The notes below the pieces were generated by a model that saw nothing but the letters and a program-made list of their open reading frames with translations, searched no databases and was not told where the DNA came from. From Xanthomonas floridensis (GTDB taxonomy: Bacteria > Pseudomonadota > Gammaproteobacteria > Xanthomonadales > Xanthomonadaceae), in assembly GCF_001642575.1 (NCBI RefSeq), contig NZ_LXNG01000001.1:1-64000 (forward strand): a stretch of DNA of 64,000 bases, given 5' to 3'. The position numbers were made by a program, and so were the translations under genes. This document shows, piece after piece, positions 9,592 to 19,414 of this stretch (the stretch's first letter is position 1; every line of letters starts with the position of its first letter).

Positions 9592-10014
9592 GCACCGCGT
9601 GTGATCCTCATGGCCCGGCCTGCCGGCGTTGCGGGCAGCCCCGTATCGGTCGCCAAGCACGATGGCCGACTGCAGACAACCTGCGCTGCAGTCGGTTCGG
9701 GTTTCCGCGGCTCCAGGCGGGCGTTGCGTATCGCGATAGCCTGATGGATGCGATTGCATTGGCAGCACGCTACGGCGCCGTTTCAGACATCATCGCCAGT
9801 ACCGCTGGCGTGACGCCATCCGCCGAGACGCCCCCCCCTCTGCAGGCATCCGCTGCACGGCGATCTCCCCCAATGCATGACCCTGAGCCACCCACACCCT
9901 TGGTCGCCTGGCCCTAAAGATCCATCGCCGCTGCCGCTATCATTCTTGAAGACCCAGCATTGCGCGGGTCACCCGATGCGGCGCTGAGCGTCGTGCCGGG
10001 ACAGGAGGTGCAGC
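9592..10014 (+). other. Intergenic region after the chemosensory operon
   Basis: I see no supported gene. An ATG-initiated stretch at 9744-9917 has no ribosome-binding site and no recognisable content. No clear terminator with a T tract follows cheB. The last bases carry a strong AGGAGG belonging to the next small gene. Confidence 0.5.
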
Positions 10015-10344
10015 ATGGCAATACGCGCTCTCACCGACAGCCTGTGCATCGATCCGGTCAGCGTCGACTCGCTGTTCGTCGACCCCGTCATCGACGCAGG
10101 CGCCCCTCTCCACTGCGCCGCCGCGACAGTGGCGCCAGCCTGCACCTTCGAAGAACAACGTTTCCGGCCGCAGCATTTGCACCTGCAGCAGGCAATGGCC
10201 GTGCAGGATCCGCAATCACAGCCAGGCCTTCGCCCCGAGTGGGTGCAGGCACGCGCTGCCTTGCTCGCGATGAGCCATCAGCAATGCGATGAAACCACCG
10301 CGCCGGAATTACTCGACAGCTCACCGCGCGCCCGCCTGCACTGA
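10015..10344 (+). CDS. Hypothetical protein
   Basis: This 109-residue product is not recognised. The only positive evidence is an excellent ribosome-binding site (AGGAGG, six bases before the ATG) and uninterrupted reading with no competing gene. The composition is Ala/Gln-rich without signal peptide or membrane segments. It converges on the phospholipase D-like gene, leaving 46 bases between them. It may be a lineage-specific gene or a chance frame. Confidence 0.4.
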   Translation: MAIRALTDSLCIDPVSVDSLFVDPVIDAGAPLHCAAATVAPACTFEEQRFRPQHLHLQQAMAVQDPQSQPGLRPEWVQARAALLAMSHQQCDETTAPELLDSSPRARLH

Positions 10345-10390
10345 CAGTGGCCGGCGCCGCCGACGCACACCGCTTGCGTGCCGGCAGGTC

Positions 10391-11953
10391 TCATAGCTGC
10401 GAATCCAGCGGCAGCCATTCCAGTACCGTCGCTGCGCCGCGGCGCCACAGGCTGGCCGCTGGCTCGCGTGCCCACACCTGCGGCGGTTGTACCGCATCGT
10501 CGTGCCAACGCAGCGCGCCCTGTTCCAGCGTCACCCGATAACTGACCGGCGCGCTTATCTTGTGGTTGTACAGGCGCTCCAGCTCCGCAGTCACGGTGCG
10601 GTCCTCGAACAGCAAGCCCATCTCGGTATTGAGGTTCATCGAGCGCGGGTCCAGGTTGAACGAGCCGATGAAGCCACGCGCATCGTCCACCACGAACGCC
10701 TTGGTATGCAGGCTGGCGCCGCTGGAACCGAACAGGCTGCCATCGGGCTTGCCCATCGGCTTGAGCTCATGCAGGCGCACACCCTGCTGCAGCAACGGCA
10801 CGCGGTAGTCGGCATAGCCGCTGTGCACGGCTACCACGTCGTTGGCGGCCAGCGAATTGGTCAGGATGTTGACGCGCACATTGCGCTGGCGCAGGTTTAC
10901 GATCCAGCGCATGCCCTCGTCGCCCGGTACGAAATACGGCGAGATCACCTTCAACTCGCGTTGCGCGTGGGCCATCTCGCCGATCAGTATCGGTGTCATC
11001 CAGTCCGCCTGCGGCGGCGCGCCGTCGGCCTTTTCCGGCGGGTCGGAGACGATGCGTGCGTGGTCCAGCCAATGCACCGGGCGGTCGCCCTGCATCAAGG
11101 CCTGCACGCTGGGCGCATGCTGTAGCCGCTGCACATAGGGCTGTGCCCGCGCGGAGTCCAGTCCGGCATCCAGGCTGCCGCGCAACGCGTCCAGCGCCTG
11201 CGGCTTGGCGGTGACCAACGCAGCCAGCGGCAGCGCATTGGGGCTGTTCCAGTAGGCGTCGAACACCTGCTCGGCTTGGCCTACTGCCGGCCCCACCACC
11301 GCTGCATCCATGTCCATGAAATTGGTATCGCGCGCGGCATCGAAATACTCATCGCCCACGTTGCGTCCACCCACCACCGCCATGCGTCCATCGGCAATCC
11401 AGGCCTTGTTGTGCATGCGCCGATTGATGCTGACCATGCGCAGCACCATTTCCACCCCGCGCATCAGCGTGCCTTCGCGCGCACGGGTGGGATTGAATAG
11501 GCGGATCTCGATCAACGGGTGGCTGTCGAGCGCGGCCAGCACCGAATCGCTGCCGTGGATATTCATGTCGTCCAGCAGCAACCGCACGCGCACGCCGCGG
11601 TCGGCGGCACGCAGCAGTTCGTTGTGCAGCAGGTTGCCGGTGAAATCGGCATGCCAGATGTAGTACTGCAGATCCAGGCTACGCCCGGCCGCACGCGCGG
11701 TGAGCGCGCGTACCGCGAAGGCATCGGTGTTGTCCGGAATGATCACCACCCCGGTCTGTGCGGCATGCGTCTGCTGCAGCGGCGCCACCACCTTGTCGAT
11801 GGCGGTGACCACTGCCGTGGCGGGCAACGCGTGGCTGACCGGCCCGCGCTGACGATCGGCAAAACGGCCATAGCCATAGAGCGACACCACGCTGCCCAGC
11901 ACGAACACCAGCATGCCGATGCCGATCCATTTAAAGACGTTCCGCTTGGTCAC
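10391..11953 (-). CDS. Phospholipase D / cardiolipin synthase-like protein
   Basis: This 520-residue membrane-anchored protein has one N-terminal transmembrane segment (WIGIGMLVFVLGSVVSLYGYG) followed by two PLD catalytic domains, each with an HKD motif: MHNKAWIADGRMAVVGGRN and LHTKAFVVDDARGFIGSFN. Such enzymes transfer phosphatidyl groups; the cardiolipin synthase ClsC/YmdC type is the closest in layout and length. A GTG start at 11953 places the membrane segment near the N-terminus; an ATG 33 codons upstream adds a poor leader. It is a single gene with no obvious operon partner. Confidence 0.88.
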   Translation of the reverse strand: MTKRNVFKWIGIGMLVFVLGSVVSLYGYGRFADRQRGPVSHALPATAVVTAIDKVVAPLQQTHAAQTGVVIIPDNTDAFAVRALTARAAGRSLDLQYYIWHADFTGNLLHNELLRAADRGVRVRLLLDDMNIHGSDSVLAALDSHPLIEIRLFNPTRAREGTLMRGVEMVLRMVSINRRMHNKAWIADGRMAVVGGRNVGDEYFDAARDTNFMDMDAAVVGPAVGQAEQVFDAYWNSPNALPLAALVTAKPQALDALRGSLDAGLDSARAQPYVQRLQHAPSVQALMQGDRPVHWLDHARIVSDPPEKADGAPPQADWMTPILIGEMAHAQRELKVISPYFVPGDEGMRWIVNLRQRNVRVNILTNSLAANDVVAVHSGYADYRVPLLQQGVRLHELKPMGKPDGSLFGSSGASLHTKAFVVDDARGFIGSFNLDPRSMNLNTEMGLLFEDRTVTAELERLYNHKISAPVSYRVTLEQGALRWHDDAVQPPQVWAREPAASLWRRGAATVLEWLPLDSQL

Positions 11954-12388
11954 TGCCGCCCCCAGGGCTTGCCAGCGCAGCAGTGTAGAGGTTGACCACG
12001 CAACTCCATGTGCACGCGCAGCTGCCCGCGCCGGGGCGGCGTCCGGGCACATCTGGCATTGGATGGTGTAGCAATGCTTTCGGGGGGGAGGCTTGCGGTC
12101 TGCAATTGCTTACTACAAACACAGCGCTCTGCCGCAGTCGAGCGGCCTCGCATGCGGCACCGGTAACGACTGACGGTATGGACGCAAGGCAGCACCCGCG
12201 CGACAGTTGCTCCACCGCCGTCCCTGGCCAGTGCTCACGCAGCAGTGCGTCGCCCATGGCCCAAGCGGTCGCGACAGGTCAGCTGCTGCGGCGTGCAGGC
12301 CAGCACGCCTGCAACGCATGCGCTGCATACCGCAGCCGCCAACCACCGCGCCCGCCGGAAGCGCGCGCGGTGGTTCAACCCACAGCGC
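11954..12388. other. Intergenic region between the PLD-like gene and the M13 peptidase
   Basis: I found no supported gene on either strand. Downstream of the peptidase gene there is a perfect 10-base inverted repeat, listed separately. The part next to 11954 must hold the PLD gene promoter, but no strong consensus boxes are visible. Confidence 0.5.
12342..12374 (-). terminator. Hairpin downstream of the M13 peptidase gene
   Basis: ACCACCGCGC (12342-12351) pairs perfectly with GCGCGGTGGT (12365-12374) across a 13-base loop, 15 bases past the stop codon. There is no T tract, so it may act as a mRNA-end hairpin without being a classical terminator. Confidence 0.45.
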
Positions 12389-14491
12389 TTACCAGATCGC
12401 GACGCGGTCCTTGTCACCGCGCACCATCGCATCGCCCGGCTTGCACTGGAACGCCTGCGCGAAGACCGGCATGTTCGATGGCGCACCGTTGGCGCGGAAA
12501 TTGGCCGGTGCATGCGGGTCGGTATTCAGGCGCACGCGCAATTCGCCGTCGGTGAAGTTGCGGCGCCACACCGTGGCCCAGTTCATGAAGAAGCGCTGGT
12601 CCTGCGAATAGCCGTCGATCTGCTTGTTGGCATCGGGCTGTTTCTTCAGCGCCATCTGCAAGGCGTCGTAGGCCACGGTCAAGCCACCTAAATCGCCGAT
12701 GTTTTCGCCAAGAGTCAGCTTGCCCTTGACGTGCACGCCAGGGATTGCCTCGTAGCCGTCGAACTGCGCCACCAGCTGATCGGTGCGCTGGGTAAACAGC
12801 TTGCGGTCTGCATCGGTCCACCAGGTGTCGAAATTGCCCTTGGCATCGAACTGGCTGCCGGAGTCGTCGTAGCCATGCATCATCTCGTGCCCGATCACCG
12901 CACCGATGCCGCCGTAGTTCAGCGCCGGATCGGCCTTGGGATTGAAGAACGGCGGTTGCAGGATCGCCGCCGGGAACACGATCTCGTTGCGGGTGGCGTT
13001 GTAGTACGCATTGACCGTCTGCGGGGTCATATGCCACTCGCGCTTGTCGACCGGCTTGCCGATCTTGTCCAGCATGTAGCGGTAGTTGAATGCCTGCGCG
13101 GCCTGCATATTGGCCAGGAATCCGTCGCCACGCGTCTGAAGGCCCGACCAGTCGCGCCACTGATCCGGGTAACCGATCTTGGGGGTGAAGCTGGCCCACT
13201 TTTCCAGCGCGCGCTGCTTGGTCTCGGCGCTCATCCAGTCCAGTTGTTCCAGCCGCGCCTTCAACGCGACCGACAAGTTCTGTACCAGCTGCTGCATCTG
13301 CGCTTTCGATTCGGCGGGAAATGCGGACTGCACGTAGAGCTGGCCCAGCGCCTCGCCCATCGCCTCGTTGACTGCGTTCAAGGTGCGCTTCCAGCGCGGC
13401 AGCATGTCCTGCTGGCCACGCAACGTCTTCGCATAGAAATCGAAGTTGGCCTGCTCGAACGGCTTGGCCAGGTAAGGCGCCGCTTCATCGATGCTGTGGA
13501 AACGCAGATACGCCTTCCAGGTCTCCACCGGCGTGTCGGCAAGCATCGCATCGAACTCGGCGAAGTAGCCCGGCTGGCTCAGCGAAAACGTCCCGGCCGG
13601 CACCTTGAGCGCCTTGAAGAACGCCTGCCAGTCGAAATGCGGCGTCACCGCGTTGGCGCCGGCCACATCGACCGGGTTGTAGCGCCTGGCCGGGTCGCGC
13701 AACTCGATCCGCGACAGCGATGCAGCGGCCAGCCGCGTCTCGAATGCCATGACCGCCTTGGCTTGCGTGGCCGCCTGCGCGGCGGGAATGCCGGACAACT
13801 CCAGCACGCGCGCGATGTAGGCCACATATTGCTCGCGGATCTTGGCCTGCGCCGGATCGGTGTAATAGCCCTTCTCGGGCAGGCCCAGACCGCCCTGCCC
13901 TGCGTAGGCGATCATCTGTTCGGAATTCTTGTAGTCGGCATTGGCACCGAACGAGAACACGAAGCCCTGGCCCTTGGCATAGCTGTCGCGCAACCACGCG
14001 GCGATGGACGGCGCATCGGCCAGCGCATCGATGGCCTGCAACTGCGGCTGCAACGGGGTGATGCCGGCCTTGTCGATGGCCGTCTCGTCCGAGCCGGTGC
14101 GCCACAGGTCGGCGATCTTGGCATCCACCGACCCGGCCGACAGATTACCGCGTGCCAGCTGCTCCACCAGCGCATGCTGGATGGTCAACGAGCGCTCGGC
14201 CAGCACTTCGAAGCTGCCCCAGCTGCTGCGATCGGACGGCACCGGGTTGGCCTTGAGCCACTTGGCGTTGACGAAGCCGTTGAGGTCCTGGCACGCGTTG
14301 ATGCCCGGATCCAGGTCGCCGCTGCCGAACGCCACGATCGGCGCATCCAGCTTGGACACATCCACCCTGGCCGGTGCGGCCTGCGGCGCGACGGGCGTGG
14401 CCTTGGCAGTGTCGTCGGAGGCGCCGCACGCAGACAGCGCGACCGCGATGGCCAGCGCAAGCGACAGCGGCGCGAACGTGTTCAACCTCAT
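12389..14491 (-). CDS. M13-family zinc metallopeptidase lipoprotein (PepO-like)
   Basis: This 700-residue neprilysin-like endopeptidase is anchored as a lipoprotein: LALAIAVALSAC forms the lipobox with Cys at about 22. The catalytic domain has the zinc motif HEMMH (H535-H539, GHEMMHGYDDSGSQ), the third ligand region ENIGDLGG, the substrate-binding NAYYN and the C-terminal CKPGDAM and W of the family. Length is typical. The start at 14491 has GGAG upstream; the in-frame ATG four codons earlier lacks one. It probably trims peptides in the periplasm. It is monocistronic. Confidence 0.93.
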   Translation of the reverse strand: MRLNTFAPLSLALAIAVALSACGASDDTAKATPVAPQAAPARVDVSKLDAPIVAFGSGDLDPGINACQDLNGFVNAKWLKANPVPSDRSSWGSFEVLAERSLTIQHALVEQLARGNLSAGSVDAKIADLWRTGSDETAIDKAGITPLQPQLQAIDALADAPSIAAWLRDSYAKGQGFVFSFGANADYKNSEQMIAYAGQGGLGLPEKGYYTDPAQAKIREQYVAYIARVLELSGIPAAQAATQAKAVMAFETRLAAASLSRIELRDPARRYNPVDVAGANAVTPHFDWQAFFKALKVPAGTFSLSQPGYFAEFDAMLADTPVETWKAYLRFHSIDEAAPYLAKPFEQANFDFYAKTLRGQQDMLPRWKRTLNAVNEAMGEALGQLYVQSAFPAESKAQMQQLVQNLSVALKARLEQLDWMSAETKQRALEKWASFTPKIGYPDQWRDWSGLQTRGDGFLANMQAAQAFNYRYMLDKIGKPVDKREWHMTPQTVNAYYNATRNEIVFPAAILQPPFFNPKADPALNYGGIGAVIGHEMMHGYDDSGSQFDAKGNFDTWWTDADRKLFTQRTDQLVAQFDGYEAIPGVHVKGKLTLGENIGDLGGLTVAYDALQMALKKQPDANKQIDGYSQDQRFFMNWATVWRRNFTDGELRVRLNTDPHAPANFRANGAPSNMPVFAQAFQCKPGDAMVRGDKDRVAIW

Positions 14492-14780
14492 TGAATTCTC
14501 CAAACCATGACCACGCCTGCGCGGTCGAAAAAAATCGGCAGCCGGTCGGGAGCCGCCAGCGAAGATCAGCGCATCAGACAGCGCTCGCTTCTTCGTCAGC
14601 TACTCTGCAACCGGCCACACCCAGATCACTGCAGCGACACCGCAACGCCATGACGTCCACTGCCGTGCCTCCGCCAACATCAGTGCAACGACAGGCTGCT
14701 GGCACGTCTACCACTGACGCCGCGACCGTCTGTTTCACCTAATACTTGCACCCCGGCGCAACGCGCGCCATCGCCTGCAG

Positions 14781-15095
14781 TCAACGCGGCGCGTAGAACG
14801 GCGCCATCAACAGGTACACCGGGTAAGCCAACACCATCAGCACCAGGGCTGCCTCATGCCCGGATGTCGCATCGGCCAACGCCTCCATCTGTCGCGTCGG
14901 CCCGACGATGCCAAACCCCAGCAGCAGCGCGCCCACCGCGCAGATCAGCAGCGCCAGCACCAGCCCGGTGTCGGAGATGTCGCCAGCGGCCAACGCGACG
15001 AAGGCAGCGCCGCCTGCCACCAGCATGCCCAGCGTCACCAGGTACGCGCGACAGTAAACAGCGGTCATCTGCTGGGTTTTACGCTTGCCGGACAT
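14781..15095 (-). CDS. Small integral membrane protein, unknown function
   Basis: Of 104 residues, three hydrophobic segments are visible (about 18-38, 45-65 and 82-100) after a basic N-terminus (MSGKRKTQQ). I do not recognise the family. The ATG at 15095 has GAGA a few bases upstream. It lies downstream of gpmA on the same strand with a 142-base gap and could be read from that promoter. No catalytic motif is visible. Confidence 0.65.
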   Translation of the reverse strand: MSGKRKTQQMTAVYCRAYLVTLGMLVAGGAAFVALAAGDISDTGLVLALLICAVGALLLGFGIVGPTRQMEALADATSGHEAALVLMVLAYPVYLLMAPFYAPR

Positions 15096-15237
15096 CGTGT
15101 CTCGCCCTACCTGGCAGCACGGAGCATGCATCACGCCCACGCACCACTTCCATTCACCACAGCACGCAGCGCTTTGCAGCGTGCAAAAGACAGGCGCTGC
15201 GCACAACGCACGCAGCGCTTGAACCACGCAGCGTCGC

Positions 15238-15987
15238 TTACTTGGCCTTACCCTGGTTGGCCACTGCCTCGGCCGCACGCTTGGCCGCTTCCGGGTCGCC
15301 CAGATAGCGGTAGCTGCGCACCTGCAGGTTGTCGTCCAGCTCGAACAACAACGGAATGCCGGTGGGGATATTGAGCTCCAGGATCTGCTCGTTGGAAACG
15401 TCATTGAGGTACTTGTACAGCGCGCGCAACGAATTGCCGTGCGCGGTCACCAGCACGGTCTGGCCGGCCTTCAACTGCGGCGCGATGGCGTCGTGCCAGT
15501 ACGGCAGCACGCGCACCAGCGTGGTGGCCAGCGACTCGGTGCCCGGTAACGCATTACGGTCCAGGGTGGCGTAGCGGCGATCGTGACACGGGTGACCCGG
15601 GTCGTTGACGTCCATCGCCGGCGGCGGAATGTCGTAGGAGCGGCGCCAGATCTTGACCTGCTCCTCGCCGTGCTTGGCCGCGGTCTCGGCCTTGTCCAGG
15701 CCCTGCAGCCCGCCGTAATGGCGCTCGTTGAGACGCCAGCTCTTGGACACCGGCAGCCAGTCCTGGTCGAGTTCCTTCAAAGCGCCCTGCAGCGTGTGGA
15801 TGGCGCGCTTGAGCACCGAGGTGTGGGCAACATCGAACTGCAGCCCTTCGTCCTTCATCAGCTTGCCGGCCGCCGCAGCTTCCTGGCGGCCCTGCTCGGT
15901 GAGGTCCACATCCACCCAGCCGGTGAAACGGTTGTCCAGATTCCATTGGCTCTGGCCATGGCGCAGCAGTACGAGTTTGCGGGTCAC
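15238..15987 (-). CDS. gpmA: 2,3-bisphosphoglycerate-dependent phosphoglycerate mutase
   Basis: This 249-residue glycolytic enzyme interconverts 3- and 2-phosphoglycerate. The phosphohistidine motif is [10 protein letters not shown] with H10, and the rest of the dPGM signature is clear: [46 protein letters not shown], and the second histidine in [15 protein letters not shown]. Length matches E. coli GpmA (250). Divergent from the endonuclease V gene, with about 100 bases for both promoters. Confidence 0.97.
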   Translation of the reverse strand: MTRKLVLLRHGQSQWNLDNRFTGWVDVDLTEQGRQEAAAAGKLMKDEGLQFDVAHTSVLKRAIHTLQGALKELDQDWLPVSKSWRLNERHYGGLQGLDKAETAAKHGEEQVKIWRRSYDIPPPAMDVNDPGHPCHDRRYATLDRNALPGTESLATTLVRVLPYWHDAIAPQLKAGQTVLVTAHGNSLRALYKYLNDVSNEQILELNIPTGIPLLFELDDNLQVRSYRYLGDPEAAKRAAEAVANQGKAK

Positions 15988-16090
15988 TACGGTTCTCCGA
16001 TTGGGGGCCGATCAGCCTGCGATTGTAGCGGCAGCCAGCGCATCGCTGGCGTGCACGAGCTGCCTACGCGCTGCACGCGATGCTGCGGCC

Positions 16091-16798
16091 ATGCCCGACA
16101 TCGCTCCCGTATTCGCCGGTTGGGACGGCAGTGTCACCCAGGCGCTACAGTTGCAGCGGCAACTGGCACGGCAGGTCGTGCTGCAGGACGCAGTCGCCGC
16201 AACGCCGCAGTTGCTGGCAGGATTCGATGTCGGTTTCGAGGACGACGGCCAGACCACACGCGCGGCAGCCGTGCTGCTGGATGCGCAGACCTTGCTGCCG
16301 CTGGAAATGCAGGTGGCACGCGTGGCGACCTCGATGGCGTATGTGCCCGGGCTGCTCAGCTTTCGCGAATTGCCGGCCTTGCTGCAGGCACTGGCGCTAT
16401 TGTCGCGCACGCCGGACCTGGTGTTCGTGGACGGCCAGGGCATCGCCCATCCGCGTGGGCTCGGCATCGCCGCGCACCTCGGCGTGGTGACCGGCCTGCC
16501 GAGCATCGGCGTGGCCAAGCAACGGCTGGCAGGCACCTTCGTTGAGCCGGGTGCCGACCGCGGCGACCACAGCCCGATCCTGCTGGGCGGCACACAGATC
16601 GGTTGGGCGCTGCGCAGCAAGCCGCGCTGCAATCCGTTGATCGTCTCGCCCGGTCACCGCGTCTCCATGCAAGGCGCACTCGACTGGACCTTGCGCACCC
16701 TGCGGGCGTATCGCCTGCCGGAACCGACGCGTCTTGCAGATCGCCTGGCTTCGCGCCGCGGCGAGATTGCGCTGCCTGCGCAGGCGAGCCTGCTGTAG
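16091..16798 (+). CDS. nfi: Endonuclease V (deoxyinosine 3'-endonuclease)
   Basis: This 235-residue repair nuclease nicks DNA one base 3' of deoxyinosine. Catalytic metal ligands are visible as D46 (AGFDVGFED) and D114 ([17 protein letters not shown]); the strand-separating wedge is [10 protein letters not shown] with Y84 and E93. It is slightly longer than the E. coli enzyme (about 223). The C-terminal half contains [12 protein letters not shown] and an LGG loop typical of the family. Confidence 0.94.
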   Translation: MPDIAPVFAGWDGSVTQALQLQRQLARQVVLQDAVAATPQLLAGFDVGFEDDGQTTRAAAVLLDAQTLLPLEMQVARVATSMAYVPGLLSFRELPALLQALALLSRTPDLVFVDGQGIAHPRGLGIAAHLGVVTGLPSIGVAKQRLAGTFVEPGADRGDHSPILLGGTQIGWALRSKPRCNPLIVSPGHRVSMQGALDWTLRTLRAYRLPEPTRLADRLASRRGEIALPAQASLL

Positions 16799-16940
16799 CA
16801 CGCGTCCTGCGCACCGCCGGCGTAGTGAGCAGCGCCGTACGCGACCGTGGCAGTCAGAACATTCCGTCTTGACCAACGCCGTACGCCGCGCGCAAGTCGC
16901 GTGCGAAGCTTTGGCTCACCTTCCGTCACGAGCCAGCGCC

Positions 16941-17831
16941 ATGACCACCCTGATCGCCCCACGCGTGCACGACATCGGCGGGTTGCAAGTCCGACGCGCG
17001 GTGCCCACCCTGCAGGCGCGCAGCGTGGGCCCGTTCGTATTCGTCGACCATATGGGCCCGGCCGTGCTGGAGCCGGAGCACGGCATCGATGTGCGCCCGC
17101 ATCCGCACATCGGCCTGGCCACGGTGACCTTCCTATGGGCGGGCGAGATCGGCCACCGCGATACGCTGGGCTCGGATCAGGTAATCCGCCCCGGCGACGT
17201 CAACTGGATGACCGCCGGGCGCGGCATCGCCCATTCCGAGCGCACGCCCGGCCCCGAGCGCGCGCGCGAACATGCATTGCACGGCATGCAGACCTGGATC
17301 GCGCTGCCACGCTCGGCCGAGGAAACCGCGCCGGCCTTCCACCATCACCCCGCAGCCAGCCTGCCGCAGCAGCACCGCGATGGCGTGTGGCTGCGCGTGA
17401 TCGCCGGCCGCGCCTATGGCGAAGAATCCCCGGTGCAGGTGTTCAGCGGCACCCTCAATGTTGCGCTGGACCTGGCGCCGGAGGCGGAGGTCGACCTGGA
17501 CACCGGGCATGCCGAGCGCGCCCTGTACATCCTCGAAGGCGAGGCACAGCTGGACGGCGCCGACGTGCCCGCCCGCCACCTGATCGTGCCGGCCGCCGGT
17601 GCCCGCGGCCGGCTGCGTGCCAAGACCCCGCTGAAGGCACTGCTGCTCGGCGGCGAGCCGCTCGATGGCCCGCGTCACCTGTGGTGGAACTTCGTGTCCA
17701 GCTCCAAGGAGCGCATCGAACAGGCCAAGGAGGATTGGCAGGCCGGGCGCTTCGGCAGCATTCCCGGCGACCACCAGGAATTCATCCCACTGCCGGAAAC
17801 GCCGGCCCCCAGGCCGGTTAATTACCCCTGA
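16941..17831 (+). CDS. Pirin-family protein (bicupin), first copy
   Basis: The product has 296 residues with two cupin halves. Metal ligands are seen in RPHPHIGLATVTFLWAG and in GRGIAHSER. The C-terminal half (VALDLAPEAEVDL through HLIVPAAG) is the second cupin. Bacterial pirins such as YhhW act as quercetinases or protein-binding regulators; the substrate here cannot be told. The ATG at 16941 gives the family length, whereas the upstream frame extension overlaps the nfi end. A second pirin lies 1.6 kb downstream on the other strand, only moderately similar. Confidence 0.88.
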   Translation: MTTLIAPRVHDIGGLQVRRAVPTLQARSVGPFVFVDHMGPAVLEPEHGIDVRPHPHIGLATVTFLWAGEIGHRDTLGSDQVIRPGDVNWMTAGRGIAHSERTPGPERAREHALHGMQTWIALPRSAEETAPAFHHHPAASLPQQHRDGVWLRVIAGRAYGEESPVQVFSGTLNVALDLAPEAEVDLDTGHAERALYILEGEAQLDGADVPARHLIVPAAGARGRLRAKTPLKALLLGGEPLDGPRHLWWNFVSSSKERIEQAKEDWQAGRFGSIPGDHQEFIPLPETPAPRPVNYP

Positions 17832-18082
17832 AACCATGCGCGAAATGTGCAGGCCTGCGGGATCGGTGACCAGGTCTCGCTACGCGGGTGCCGCACTGCA
17901 CAAGGCGTGCCGCGCCCAGTTGCGACAGGGCTTGAGCTTGCTCGCACAGCTGTGGTAGTGATGCAGGTGTGAGCGGAGCGCGCGCCATGTGGGCGGCAGC
18001 CTTGAAGCGGGGAGCTTGAGGCGCTGCAGCGGCACGGAGTTGGCGTCGTCCCGCATCGTCATCCAATGCCGGGGAACCTTCG

Positions 18083-18547
18083 ATGAAGTCTGCATTCTGC
18101 CTTGTCGGCCTGAGTCTGCTGCTGGCCGCCACCACCACCACCCACGCCCAAACCGCGCCGGTCTGCCCGCCGCTGCCACCCGCCTCGGGACTGCAGTGGA
18201 ACGAACTGGCCGGTGCCGATTATCTGGTCTGCAAGGCGGTCAACGCCGAGGGCCGCCAGGTGGTCGGGGTGATGCTGACCACCCGCGACCCCGCCATGGT
18301 GCTGGCACGCGATCGCCGCGCCGAAAAGGGCCAGATCCAGCAGGAAGATTTCTACTGGTACAAGCTCGACCTGGGTGGCCGCGAAATACCGGGCATGGAA
18401 TCGCGCCGCGTCACCGTGGTCGAACTGGGCAAGAAGCGCTACGCACAGCTGTGGATCGATGGCGCCAGCAGCGAGGAACTCACCTCGATGCAATCGCTGG
18501 TGCAGGCGATGGACCTGCAACCGGCCAGCCTGGCGTTGCAGCGCTGA
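18083..18547 (+). CDS. Exported hypothetical protein
   Basis: The 154-residue product has a Sec signal peptide (MKSAFCLVGLSLLLAATTTTHAQ, cleavage after AHA) and a mature part of about 130 residues with two cysteines near its start. It contains FYWYKLDLGGREIPGMESR but no motif I recognise. GGAAC is upstream of the ATG. The neighbours are unrelated metabolic genes, so context does not suggest a role. Confidence 0.7.
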   Translation: MKSAFCLVGLSLLLAATTTTHAQTAPVCPPLPPASGLQWNELAGADYLVCKAVNAEGRQVVGVMLTTRDPAMVLARDRRAEKGQIQQEDFYWYKLDLGGREIPGMESRRVTVVELGKKRYAQLWIDGASSEELTSMQSLVQAMDLQPASLALQR

Positions 18548-18750
18548 TGCCTTGAAGGCACGGCGCTGCCCTGGCCTGTAGGCAGCGCCGCGCTAGTGCA
18601 GCTGCGTGGCCCGGCGCGGTTGCACCCGCGGAGGGGCTCTGTGCGCGGGCTGGGCGCCGGGGGTCGCAACTACGGCGGTGTCGTTCCCGATCTCCAATGG
18701 CGTGTTGGGCTGCATCTCCAATGGCGCGTTCGGCCGCGCCTTCGCTGGAC

Positions 18751-18778
18751 GCAAGACGCAAGACGCAAGACGCAAGAC
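18751..18778. repeat. Four tandem copies of the heptamer GCAAGAC
   Basis: Four perfect head-to-tail copies of a 7-base unit sit in the gap between the exported protein and the osmC-like gene. Just before it, CTCCAATGGCG is repeated 24 bases apart (around 18691 and 18715). The copy number of such heptamers tends to vary between strains. Confidence 0.85.
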
Positions 18779-18825
18779 CAGGCTGCTTCGCAGCTGCATG
18801 CGCACGCGAGGCCGCGCCTCAACGC

Positions 18826-19257
18826 CTACGGCGCGACAGCACCGGGGGTGGCAGCAACCTCGATCTGTGGGCAGGTCGCAATGCGCACCTCGCCGGTCAA
18901 CAGCCGATGGATCGGACACTTGTCGGCCACTTCCATCAGGCGTGCGCGCTGACCGTCATCCAGCGCGCCGTCCAGCACGATCTCGCGGCTGATCTCCGTC
19001 CCGCCTGCACCGCGCTGGGTGTAGTGCAGATGCACGTGCACGCCTGTCAGTGGCCATTGCTTGCGCGCCGCCACCATCGACACCGTGATCGCCGTACAGG
19101 CGCCCAGGGCACCCAACACCTGCGATTCCGGATCCGGCCCGGCATCGGCGCCGCCATTGGCAGGCTGTGCATCGCCAAGCCAGCGGTGCTGCCCATCGTG
19201 GATGGTGACGGTATATGGCACGCTGCCGGTGCTGACACTGACGGGACGGTCACTCAT
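18826..19257 (-). CDS. OsmC-family peroxide-stress protein
   Basis: This 143-residue OsmC/Ohr-fold protein has two redox cysteine regions: GALGACTAITVSMVAARKQWP and ADKCPIHRLLTGEV. Members reduce organic hydroperoxides. The start at 19257 has AGGAG ten bases upstream; the open frame upstream of it is not coding. The gene is followed, in the opposite sense of genome order, by a pirin gene on the same strand 157 bases upstream; pirin and OsmC genes could be read together. Confidence 0.9.
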   Translation of the reverse strand: MSDRPVSVSTGSVPYTVTIHDGQHRWLGDAQPANGGADAGPDPESQVLGALGACTAITVSMVAARKQWPLTGVHVHLHYTQRGAGGTEISREIVLDGALDDGQRARLMEVADKCPIHRLLTGEVRIATCPQIEVAATPGAVAP

Positions 19258-19414
19258 GACGCTCTCCTGTTGCAAGGGTGGATGACGACAGCTGCCGCTG
19301 CGGGTGGCCGTCGAACTGCCCCCCCGCAGCGGCTGTGCGCGATCTGCATTGCGCGTGCTGCTGATCGCGCCTGCCGATGCACGCACGACGGTGCAGCTTC
19401 ACAAATCCGATGCT

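Noticed and set aside
12731..14494. Plus-strand frame of 587 codons opposite the M13 peptidase
   Set aside because: It has no domain and an Arg/Gly/His-rich composition; the minus strand has HEMMH and the lipobox.
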